Shown here: positions 15,201 through 23,600 of the stretch, one piece after another
Layout of the letters: each line of letters begins with the position of its first letter
How positions within the stretch are numbered: position 1 is the first letter of the stretch
DNA from: a virus
DNA length: 37,868 nucleotides
Strand: one strand, 5' to 3'
IMG/VR virus record: IMGVR_UViG_3300021960_000210
Span: 1-37,868 of that record
The notes under the pieces: model-generated
Database searches by the model: none
The model's input: the letters and a program-made list of their open reading frames with translations, nothing else
Told to the model about the DNA's origin: nothing
Translations under genes and position numbers: made by a program

Positions 15201-15949
15201 AGGTCTTCACCTTTCAGAGTGATAATGCTATTCGGTGTGGTATGGAAGTCAGCACCAAAGTTGGAACTATCATTCATTGGTAGATAGAATCCATTGACTC
15301 CAAAACCACCTGCTCTTTCAATATAAGATTTGATGACTCTTGGTGTCTTTGGAACCCATTGTCCTGGTCTGAAATCAGTTGCTCGTGTAGAACCAACAGA
15401 GATATAACCGTCTCCGTCCTTATAGAAACCAAACACATCTGGTGTGAGTGCTTGACCGTCTACAAAGAAGACATCTGCAAGCGTTCCATTAAAATAATTT
15501 CCACTTGTTGATCTTCCACCAAGAGTATGAATGTGTTCGAAGCGGTTGATTGCGGTATCATAATTTAATGGGCAAGCGGTATATGTTCCCCAATCTGTTA
15601 TTAATGCACCATTTACATATACTTTTACTCTTTCTTGAGCAATGTCATTAGTGCTATTAACGGCAACAAGAAGATGGAAAAAAGAAGAAATATCTCTGAT
15701 TACTATATCAGAAATCATACTTATTTCAGTAGAAGATCCACTTGTTCCACCATTTACAAAAATTTGGTTAGAATTATTTAAAGTAATTTGAAATTCCTGT
15801 TGTCCACCAGTATTGGCTGCAGGTTTTACCGACGAAAATATTATTCCATTAGAACTTGGAAGAGTGGATCTTTTTATCCATGCACCCCAAGTAAATACTT
15901 TACGATTTCCATCACTATTGTTTTGTTTCTTTGAATATTCGTTTGCCAT
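12251..15949 (-). CDS. Large LamG/SPRY-containing tail adhesin (1232 aa)
   Basis: A 1232-residue protein with several concanavalin-like domains. An N-terminal LamG-like domain (residues about 15-180: RKVFTWGAWIKRSTLPSSNG, later HTLGGRSTSGNYFNGTLADV) is followed by a linker, a second LamG at about 500-640 (GSGDFTAEAWINPETMTDNY; GQWTHLAAEKKGTKLTIYVN; YIQDVRVYKGVAKY), a SPRY-like region at about 700-850 (TGKYYAECRVHTNCAELTVA; AGDIYQLAYDAGTGRAWVG) and a C-terminal beta-rich part (VGFTPDLVWVKARNQ; APDVVIARYRDS). LamG and SPRY folds bind carbohydrate or protein. It is probably a receptor-binding tail fibre or adhesin. Confidence 0.82.
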   Translation of the reverse strand: MANEYSKKQNNSDGNRKVFTWGAWIKRSTLPSSNGIIFSSVKPAANTGGQQEFQITLNNSNQIFVNGGTSGSSTEISMISDIVIRDISSFFHLLVAVNSTNDIAQERVKVYVNGALITDWGTYTACPLNYDTAINRFEHIHTLGGRSTSGNYFNGTLADVFFVDGQALTPDVFGFYKDGDGYISVGSTRATDFRPGQWVPKTPRVIKSYIERAGGFGVNGFYLPMNDSSNFGADFHTTPNSIITLKGEDLPQPKNGAPTTTDAYVSQLRTDPYAANLVLAVPGISTSTSANLVTNGTFDPVADGETGYDNGDGTVDGWNKNSIGSLSITSGIGSTVRALRVSQPSANPGVTYGQGSISLGTLTSGKRYLLKYSGLGGTAKKYPAICTDPNTSNTDGSFTGLVAQIGAYSTSAEEVQKYFQPSSTAEHWLVLQLGNDGAGTYHDFDNIVVVQEDAPRDYSADIKGSGTNKTLTANGNAGIGYEIPSYYGSSMIFDGAGGDRFAAPNSADFQFGSGDFTAEAWINPETMTDNYGVVGIWNATDDRRSWLIYIPSDTYKPYFIVNETGSGASVNTQSGVAVTTGQWTHLAAEKKGTKLTIYVNGVATGVNTVAPASLYNNSDDEVQIGGYNDSFPFKGYIQDVRVYKGVAKYQGGFDVLKPYAPVGIATWRAVPDSTANNFATLNPLRFLTSNSLSDGNLQLTSATTAHRAHTGTVGFGTTGKYYAECRVHTNCAELTVAAGFGLADNQPISYATGPGNYVIYSNNNSGRIVANSTTLAVDVAAMVAGAGDIYQLAYDAGTGRAWVGKDNTWFDSSGGSSGDPAAGTNNTFTLNVGFGTTAGAHVFAGAYNNTVDINFGQNPTFSGNTAAAATFTDGNGKGLFRYEPPTGFLALCEDNLPTPAIKNPGEYFKTVLYAGDGTDGKNIVGVGFTPDLVWVKARNQGYNHGIFDSVRGSRHTLYVNLTNDEDINGPFSFNADGFSLSSNWNNSSTDFVAWCWRAGAGTTSTNTDGSINSVVSVNQDAGFSIASFNTTGSAFTLGHGLGKAPDVVIARYRDSTSNWFVYHSGLNVEGGEYLQLNLNAAKATTFDLWSSTRATSSVASFGAAWNSSKKAIAYMWTEIPGFSKFGSYTGNGDADGVFIYTGFKPAFLMVKRVLNSDAWLVMDSVRSSTNPVTNTLATTGTGTENVDTGGVPTDFLSNGFKCRGTGGDFNGSGEIYVYMAFAESPFTTANAK
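12252..12258 (-). promoter_or_regulatory. Late promoter, consensus CTAAATA
   Basis: The minus strand reads CTAAATA, the cyanophage late motif, 15 bases before the ATG at 12237. It is written into the last Ala-Lys-stop codons of the 1232-residue gene. Confidence 0.65.
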
Positions 15950-15960
15950 TATTGTTTACC

Positions 15961-18186
15961 TCAACCTAAAATAGTGGAACCAGAAGGGAAATAATCACTG
16001 ATAATCTCTACCCAATCAGTGCCATTGTAGAATTCAAGTGCAGAGTTCGTTGTATTCCATCGTAGATATGGAATATTTCCACTCGGTCTTTGTGCTGTAG
16101 TACCTTGGGGAAGTGCAATACCAGTGGTTGTCTGAGATAAGTTAATACCAGTAGAGTCAACAGTGACTGCTGTACCAACCGTGATTTTACTATTTAGACC
16201 ATCAAACGTAATTGATGCTGTACCAACCGTCAGAATTCCAGTAACTCTTGCGTTGCCATCTACCAGTAGTGCAGTAGTTCCAACACCAACAGTAACAGTG
16301 CCTATACCATTAGAGGAACCAAAAGTAGCGATTCCAGTATGGAAGATATTAGTAAATGTGGAAACACCAGATGCATTAAGACCACTATTTGCATTTAAAG
16401 TACCAGTTACATTTAATCCACCATTAGCAGCTGCTAACCCAGTGAAAGTAGAAAGACCAGATACGATAATACTATCAAATGATGCACGGGTAGTTGCTCC
16501 AATAGCAGGTTCACTAAAGACTCCAAGAACATCAAGACGAACTTCTGTTCCTGGTGTAATTTCAATTGTTGCGCCAGATCCAACAACAATGTTGTTTTCT
16601 CTCATAAATGCAACATTGCCATCATCTGCGCTGACATCAATTTCAAGAGTTGATCCTGCACCAACAAATAACGTTTCTGGCGTTACAAAAATATTGGATT
16701 CTGGATAATCAGCACCAATCGCAGTACCAAGACCACCTCCACCACCGCCACCTGCGATAGAAATAGAAACGGTTTTAGTCCCTGCATTATAGTCAATATT
16801 ATTTCCTGTTCCACCAAAATTCAGTGCAGTAACAACACCAGTTGCAATGTCAACTCCAGCTGATTGAATACCAATGTTAAATCCACCTGCTGCTGTTACA
16901 ATGCCAGTTACATTAACATTTCCATCAACTTCAAGTCTTTGAGTTGGTTCTGTTGAATTAACACCAATATTACCATTAGAATCGATGGTTAATGCTCTGT
17001 CAGTGCTATTGACAGCAAAGTCAATCTTATCAGATGCACCAACAGCTCTTACAACAGCGCCATCAAACGTAAAATTATCATAACCAAATAATAGTCCATA
17101 ACTACCATTATTATTTGCACCATAATAAACCTGACTACTTGCAGACTGTGTGCTTACTTGGATTGGAACATTTGAATCCACCAAAGTTTTACCACCCACA
17201 GATAGTGTAGTCTGTGGAACTGCAGAACCGATTCCAACTCTACCTGTGCTTACATCAAAGAAAGCTGTTGTTCCACCTGCGCCAATATTGACATCATCTG
17301 TGAATGTAGAAATACCAGCAAAATCAGCATTACCATTAATATCTAAAGTTGTACCAACAGTGGCAATGCCAGTTATGTTAATATTAACTGCAGAAGCGGT
17401 TGCATAAACAATACTACCGTCTACTGTCAAATCTCCATCAACAAAGACATCGCTTGCAAATGTACCAATTCCTGCAAAAGTGGAAATACCAGAAGTAACT
17501 TCAATACCACTTCCAAAAGTAGCAATTCCGACGAAAGTAGAAACACCAGTTACTGTAAGATCAGCAAAAGTGTTTGGTGCGTTTGAAATTGCTGCTTCAA
17601 TTGTTGCTGTCGTTGTTGCATCAAGTGAAGCAATATTCTGAAGTTCTCTGGAACTATTGATTACTGTTGTTCCATCAACTGCGTATGAGTTTGATGTTGT
17701 AACTCCAGCAACATAAACATCATTTTGGAATGTACTAAATCCAACAAAGGTTGAAAGTCCACTAACTTTAATGTCTGTAAAGGTATTTGGTGCATCTGCG
17801 ATTGCTGCTTCAATCGTTGCAGTTGTGGTTGCATCAAGTGAAGCAATGTTTTGCAGTTCTCTTCCAGAACTGATTACTTGAGTTCCATCAACTGCGTATG
17901 AGTTTGATGTTGTAACTCCAGCATTAAAAATTCCATTTTGAAATGTAGAGAGACCAACAAAGGTAGAAATTCCAGAAACTAAAACTTGTTGTGTGGTTGT
18001 AACACCAGTTACTGATAGATTGCTGGTAGTGGTTACACCAGAAACCGACACATCACCACGAACATCAAGCTCTTTAAGCGGAACTGTGGTGCCGATGCCA
18101 ACTTTATTCGTAGTAGCATCAGCAACAATGAGGTTACTGTCAACCTCTAAACCATTTTTGACTACAAAATTCTTATTTACAGCCAT
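15961..18186 (-). CDS. Repetitive tail fibre protein (741 aa)
   Basis: A 741-residue protein dominated by short beta-strand repeats of the form G-[IVL]-x-T-F-x-x (for example SGISTFVGLSTFQN), typical of trimeric phage fibres. After a head domain (residues 1-45, MAVNKNFVVKNGLEVDSNLI), a 71-residue unit is repeated in tandem at 71-141 and 142-212. A Gly-rich spacer (GGGGGGGLG) lies near 490. The end (about 690-735) holds WNTTNSALEFYNGTDWVEII, a common fibre C-terminal motif. The region near 620-675 is shared with the 270-residue fibre. Likely a long or side tail fibre component. Confidence 0.8.
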   Translation of the reverse strand: MAVNKNFVVKNGLEVDSNLIVADATTNKVGIGTTVPLKELDVRGDVSVSGVTTTSNLSVTGVTTTQQVLVSGISTFVGLSTFQNGIFNAGVTTSNSYAVDGTQVISSGRELQNIASLDATTTATIEAAIADAPNTFTDIKVSGLSTFVGFSTFQNDVYVAGVTTSNSYAVDGTTVINSSRELQNIASLDATTTATIEAAISNAPNTFADLTVTGVSTFVGIATFGSGIEVTSGISTFAGIGTFASDVFVDGDLTVDGSIVYATASAVNINITGIATVGTTLDINGNADFAGISTFTDDVNIGAGGTTAFFDVSTGRVGIGSAVPQTTLSVGGKTLVDSNVPIQVSTQSASSQVYYGANNNGSYGLLFGYDNFTFDGAVVRAVGASDKIDFAVNSTDRALTIDSNGNIGVNSTEPTQRLEVDGNVNVTGIVTAAGGFNIGIQSAGVDIATGVVTALNFGGTGNNIDYNAGTKTVSISIAGGGGGGGLGTAIGADYPESNIFVTPETLFVGAGSTLEIDVSADDGNVAFMRENNIVVGSGATIEITPGTEVRLDVLGVFSEPAIGATTRASFDSIIVSGLSTFTGLAAANGGLNVTGTLNANSGLNASGVSTFTNIFHTGIATFGSSNGIGTVTVGVGTTALLVDGNARVTGILTVGTASITFDGLNSKITVGTAVTVDSTGINLSQTTTGIALPQGTTAQRPSGNIPYLRWNTTNSALEFYNGTDWVEIISDYFPSGSTILG
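17551..17976 (-). repeat. 213-base (71-residue) tandem repeat
   Basis: Two adjacent copies encode residues 71-141 and 142-212 of the 741-residue fibre. Both contain AGVTTSNSYAVDGT, RELQNIASLDATTTATIEAA and NAPNTF or DAPNTF. The DNA copies remain strongly similar, so the duplication is fairly recent or kept alike. Confidence 0.9.
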
Positions 18187-18224
18187 TTCGGGTTCACTCT
18201 CCCCCAGTACTTTTTATCTTTTAC

Positions 18225-18231
18225 TATTTAG
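18225..18231 (-). promoter_or_regulatory. Late promoter, consensus CTAAATA
   Basis: CTAAATA on the minus strand lies directly after the stop codon of the 795-residue gene and 39 bases before the ATG at 18186. Confidence 0.6.
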
Positions 18232-20619
18232 TTAAACGACACGTCTGATAATAACTCGGGAAACATCAGTGCTTCCTCCCAGTTGTGCATCAACGATAGT
18301 AACGGATCCATTGGTGTATCCAGAACCACCGCCACCCCCAGCACCATTTACACCACCAGCACCACCAGTTGCTCCAGCACCACCATTTCCACCATTATTA
18401 CTTCCTGCTCCAGCAGTTTGAATAATGTTGTAACCATCCTTATATCCTCTAGTGATAGATGCACTATTGGTTATTAATGTACCATCAGATAATCTAAATT
18501 GAGCAGAAGTGCCAACATCACTACAAGCAGAAACTCCTTGTTGTCTCCAATAAACACCTTTTGGACAAGGAAGAACTCTACCACCAGCAGGAGCAGCTGC
18601 TTTAGTGTCTGGTGATGTTGCAGTTTGAGTTGTTAAAGAACCAAAAATTCCATTAGCAGGTAAGGCTCCTGCTGCTACAACTGTTCCACCAAGACCACCA
18701 TCTCTGCCAGTTCCAGTGATTCCAGCAACACCAACACCACCACCAAAACCACCCTTTCCAGTTGTTCCAGCATTTCCACCTTTACCAACACAAGCAAGCA
18801 ATGAACCTTTTCTGTAAACAAATGGCGTATCAATCAATGGATTTAATCCTGCAATTACATACTCAACATTTTGTTCCATTGTAAATCTGATTCTTGAGAA
18901 TCCACCTTCACCACCAGGATTACCAGAATTATCAGATCCCTTTCCACCATAAAGATCCATTTCAACTTCAATGTCTTTATCTGGAGCGTAAATGCTGAAA
19001 GTGTTTACAGTTAAGCTGTTTGCAGGTTTACTTGATGGGTCAATAAATTCATATTCTCCATCAAACAAATCAATTGAAAGTGGAGAGATTGTATTAGTTA
19101 CGCCTATTGCTTCAATATTGATTAAGAATTGATCTGCGATTGAAACTGGTACGAATTGAACAGTGTCAGATGTAACTGGTGAATTACTTGCTTGTGAATC
19201 TGAAACAACAACTTTAACATCTCTAATTCCAACTCTGTCAGATTTAATTGTTAGTGTAGGAGTTGTTGCACCTGAAATGGTTGTTTTTCTTGGCAGTTGA
19301 GCAGTATTACCAGGAATGCTAGGGTCATTAGTTAAGAAACTAATATTGACATATCCATTTCCGCCGTGATCTCCTTGTGACAGTAGAGTAGCGACACTGG
19401 AATTATATCCAGAACCACCGCCTCCGCCGCCACCGCCGCCAGACCCATTATCGGATCCACCGCCACCGCCAGAACCACCAGAGGTTCCACCACCTCCACC
19501 GCCGCCAGCACCGCCGTCTTGTCCAGGACTATTTCCACCAGATCCACCACCAGATCCTTGGTTTCCTCCACCACCAAATCCACCAGCACCACTACCACCA
19601 CTGCCACTTCTATTCCAGGAGCCACCGCCTCCTCCACCACCGCCTCCAGCGACGATGATTCTTCCGCCAGTAGTAGAGTCACTTACACTTGTTCCTCCAC
19701 CACCTCCACCACCAGATCCAGAGCATCCACCTGCTTTTCCACCACTTCCTCCGCCACCATCACCAGATCCTCCACCTCCGCCACTTCCAAAACAACTTCC
19801 ACCGCCGCCACCTTCTCTTCCTACATTCCAGGATAAAGTTCTTCCACCATCAGTTAATGAAAAACTTCCACTTCTAGCATTACCACCACCGCCACCACCA
19901 CCATTATTATCTGATCCACCAGAACCACCTTTACCGCCAGCAACAGAAACTCTTATTTGAGTTGCATCAGCAGGAACAGTTAGAGAACCACCACCACCAT
20001 ATTGTGCAGAAAACTGTGTAGCTTCGGATGTGTCATCAATAACACCATCACTTACAGCAACACCATCCAAATACCACTGATATGAAAGATTTTCTGAAAA
20101 ATTAGTTGTATCGGTTAGTCCAGCATCAACAGTAAATGTTGTATTTGTATCTAAATTAGCGGATCTTGCTGCTGGTTGAGCAACAATTTCCAATAAAGGA
20201 TTAATTGTAATTGTAGCAATACCAGTTGTAATTGGCTCTTGAAGTGGATTACCAGTTGAGCGAGCACTACCTACAGTAACTGCAACTCCAGGTAATCCAT
20301 ATGCAGAAGGATCTAAAGAAACCTCTGCATAAAATTTTCTCTGATTATCTGTTGGAGTTCTTAATGATGTTAAAGTAAGTGTTGATGTTGCTGTTCCAGT
20401 TAGAGTTGCAGTATCTCTTAATGCACCAACACCAACTTCATACCATTGATAGACTAAAGTTCCAGTGCTTGTTGCTGGGTTTGCAGGTGTTTGAGTTGGA
20501 TAAGAAGCTGTTCCGATTGCAACGATGGTGGTTGACCCATTATCCGCAACCGTAGAACCTGTTGGTTCAGTTAAGATTGAGAGAATGGGTCCGTTAAGGT
20601 CTAGAGTAGTTTGCTTCAT
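18232..20619 (-). CDS. Glycine-rich tail adhesin with Ig-like domains (795 aa)
   Basis: A 795-residue protein. Two Ig-like segments with the strand motif YQWY occupy about residues 10-195 (LVYQWYEVGVGAL; LSYQWYLDGVAVSDG). A block at about 208-430 is more than half Gly, with runs of up to nine Gly and scattered Ser, Asn and aromatic residues. A second, less extreme Gly-rich region covers about 555-780 (GGKGSDNSGNPGGEGG; GAGATGGAGGVNGAGGGG). Such blocks can pack as polyglycine-II helices, as in the gp38 adhesins of T-even phages (family knowledge). Cys residues recur in and beyond the Gly blocks. Probably a receptor-binding protein; homology to gp38 itself is not shown. Confidence 0.78.
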   Translation of the reverse strand: MKQTTLDLNGPILSILTEPTGSTVADNGSTTIVAIGTASYPTQTPANPATSTGTLVYQWYEVGVGALRDTATLTGTATSTLTLTSLRTPTDNQRKFYAEVSLDPSAYGLPGVAVTVGSARSTGNPLQEPITTGIATITINPLLEIVAQPAARSANLDTNTTFTVDAGLTDTTNFSENLSYQWYLDGVAVSDGVIDDTSEATQFSAQYGGGGSLTVPADATQIRVSVAGGKGGSGGSDNNGGGGGGGNARSGSFSLTDGGRTLSWNVGREGGGGGSCFGSGGGGGSGDGGGGSGGKAGGCSGSGGGGGGGTSVSDSTTGGRIIVAGGGGGGGGGSWNRSGSGGSGAGGFGGGGNQGSGGGSGGNSPGQDGGAGGGGGGGTSGGSGGGGGSDNGSGGGGGGGGGSGYNSSVATLLSQGDHGGNGYVNISFLTNDPSIPGNTAQLPRKTTISGATTPTLTIKSDRVGIRDVKVVVSDSQASNSPVTSDTVQFVPVSIADQFLINIEAIGVTNTISPLSIDLFDGEYEFIDPSSKPANSLTVNTFSIYAPDKDIEVEMDLYGGKGSDNSGNPGGEGGFSRIRFTMEQNVEYVIAGLNPLIDTPFVYRKGSLLACVGKGGNAGTTGKGGFGGGVGVAGITGTGRDGGLGGTVVAAGALPANGIFGSLTTQTATSPDTKAAAPAGGRVLPCPKGVYWRQQGVSACSDVGTSAQFRLSDGTLITNSASITRGYKDGYNIIQTAGAGSNNGGNGGAGATGGAGGVNGAGGGGGSGYTNGSVTIVDAQLGGSTDVSRVIIRRVV

Positions 20620-20630
20620 TTCAGATTACC

Positions 20631-23600
20631 TCAATTTGCAAAGTTTTGTCCGACCACTACTCCATATAAACCAGAAGTTCCAACATTTACACCATCAAAT
20701 ATCTTGAACAAGTATATATCCGACCTACTTGCAGTTGGTGTAACGATTGGTAATACGCCACCAGCAGGCCAAAATACTGGAATATCGGCACCACCAGAAG
20801 TTTTGAAGGTGTCAATACCAACGCTTCTGTTTCCTGTTCCATCTTGCTCAATCTTCAAGGTAAACTCACTCGCACCAGCAGGAGCATTTGTCAATGTAAA
20901 CTGCGTAATATCAGCAGTTGCTGTACAAATGAATGTTTGTGCTTGAGACAAGTCAACCGTAACAACATTAGAAACAATGGATAAGTAATTTACGTTTTCA
21001 GAATAAGTCTTGAACTTGGTATGTCCACCAATATCAAGTGTTGCTGTTGGAAGTGTTGATCCAATACCAACAGAACCAAATCCAACTTGTGTTGTGATTA
21101 CAGTTCCTGCAGTTCCAACGTGCAGATTTGTTGTTGTAACAATTCCAGTGGTGATCTTACCAGAAGTATTTCTGATATCAAAAGATCCAGATATGGTCGC
21201 TACTCCACTGACGTGAACATTGTTTGCCGTTAAGAGACCGACAAAATCAGCAACACCGTGAGCACGAAGCGAAGTTGTTGCCATTCCAACAAATCCAGCC
21301 TCAAGATTAACAGTTGGGACAGAAGTTCCAACACCAACAAGATTTAATTCAGTATTGTAAATGCCACCTGGGATATTTGTCCAACCCGTTGCAGATGCAT
21401 TCAGGTTAGTCAATCCATTACCATCACCAAAGAGTGTTGCAGCAGTAATTGAACTTCCAATCGTCAAGTTTGTGCTGATGTTTGCATCACCAATGACGTG
21501 TAAGTTATAAGTATTTGCAGTGGTTCCAATACCAACTCCATTTTCATCAACAGAGAATTGAGTAGATCCAGATCCAACAAGTAACTTACTTAATCCAGGA
21601 GTTGTTGTTGCAATTCCTACCTGATCAAAAATACCAATGTTGAGATCTTTGGAGATGCTTACACTACCAAATCTTCTCCAATCATTCTGCAGGGTATAAA
21701 CCCATCCAGCATATCCACCTTCAGTTGGGTCGGAGTACCAAACAACGTCACCTGGGTTTCCAGCAAGTGCTGGAGTTGAAATACCTACAGTGTATCTTCT
21801 AGAAACCGTAGCATCACCCTGTAAGAAGAGGTTGTTTGCTTCAACACCTTTTGGTGAATTAACAGTCAGTTTGTTACTAATAACAACTGGACCATTAAAT
21901 TCTGATGCAACCTTGTTGTCCTTTCCACCCTCAACACGAACTGCTCTACGGAATATGCCTTCCGTTGCATCAGTGACGTTCAGATTTGGAAGATTGCTAA
22001 TATCTTCACCAGTGATGCTTTGAACAGGAGTATCAAAGATTTCTTCACGACCTGTGATGGTGCTTAATTTCTTATTACCAGAGTATGAAATACCTTTGTC
22101 ATTCATACCAGTGTAGAAGTTAATTCCAGCACTTCTCTTGGTTGATTGTGCTAGAAGTTCTTCTTTTGCTGAAATAGCACGGTCTTGCTTATCTGGAAGT
22201 GTTGTTGAATAGTTTCCAGGACCAAATCCAACATATTCAAATGTATGACCAGATGCTCTGTTAATAGAGTGTCTTCTCAATTCTGTTGGTTTGACAGAGA
22301 TCTTTCTGACAACAGAGTTAATGACGTGAGTTGCAGGATCAGAACCAAGAACACCTCTAAAGATCTTGATTGGGTTTGCGCCAGAGGTTGTTGTCTTAAC
22401 TCTTACAATTTCATCATCAATCAAGAAGTAATCACCAATCTTAACGTCCAGAGAAGAAACATTAGTCAAGTTCATATCTTCTGTTGATGCAGAAGTAATA
22501 GCAGACAACAGTGTGGTTGTGATTCCAGCATAAGAAGGAATCATTCTTCCATCTAAACTCTCATCGTTTGGAGAAACAACCCCATCGTGAGAGATTGGAC
22601 CCTCTTTTAATGCAAAGATCGTTCCTGTTGCTGTTGGTGCAATTGTTCCAACTCCAATTCTGACAGCAAAGGAAGTTCCAGCACTTCCAACAAGTTTGTC
22701 AATAATAAAACTTCCATTGTATTGGGATTCTCCAGCGCCAGTAAATCTTACTCTTTGATTTACGCGAAGTCCGTGTCTAGACGCTGTGGTTACAGTTGCA
22801 ATACCAGAGGTAAAATCGTAGTTTAGACTATTAATACTAACTGATTGACCAACATTGTAGAGATAAGCATCTCCACAGACTGTCAAACCAATACCGGAAA
22901 TAGTAGATGCAAATCCAGCAATTGTTGATGCAGAAGCAACTGTGACAGAACTTGCGCCACCAACTTCAACAGAAGTAATTCTGTAGAGATCATTATATCC
23001 AGCCAGAGATTCTGAAGCAACTCCAACCACTCTTAACGTATCTCCAACGTTATTATAAATTGAAGAAACTTCAACGACCGCTTGAGAGAATCCTGTTGTA
23101 GTTGCAACACCAACAACATTCATCGTGTTGCCTACACCATACGCACTACCACCGTCCATTACAGTGACAGCAGTAATTGTTCCACTACCATCAATAGTAA
23201 TCTTTGCTGTAGCGTTCTTACCAGTTACTGATGAACCGATGGAAACCAATCTTGCATTGTAAATATCACCTGCAGAACCAGAACCATATCCAGCGCCACC
23301 ATCAACGATTGACAATCCAACAGCACGGTTTAATCCGTGATCAATTGCTGTAGTGATTGTGTGTGCAGAACCAGTTTGAGAGTGAATGTTGGTAATTGCG
23401 ATACCAACAGATTCCTTAAAGTAGTAATCTAAAGTTTCTTTTGTGATGCTACTCTTAACGTCATTAATAATAACATCACCAATCAGACTTGATTCAGCGA
23501 AACATTTGGAACCGTCTGGGTCAGAGTTGACATTATCCCTATCAATTTGAGGGAACAATTCCTTAACTGGTTGAGAGTAATTCTCTGCAGTGAAAGGAGA

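Noticed and set aside
16190-16198. CTAAATA inside the 741-residue fibre gene
   Set aside because: It lies deep in the coding region with no gene start within 200 bases, so it is probably a chance match.
16163-16708. A long (181-codon) plus-strand open frame in the fibre region
   Set aside because: It is antisense to the repeat-rich 741-residue fibre protein, whose codon pattern leaves the opposite frame open; no promoter or ribosome site precedes it.
17551-17976. CRISPR-like repeat array
   Set aside because: The repeats are adjacent, in frame and 213 bases long with no spacers; they are protein repeats of a fibre.
19655-19960. Plus-strand proline-rich open frame opposite the glycine-rich gene
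   Set aside because: Antisense of glycine codons gives proline codons automatically; there is no ribosome site, and the minus-strand frame has clear domain structure.
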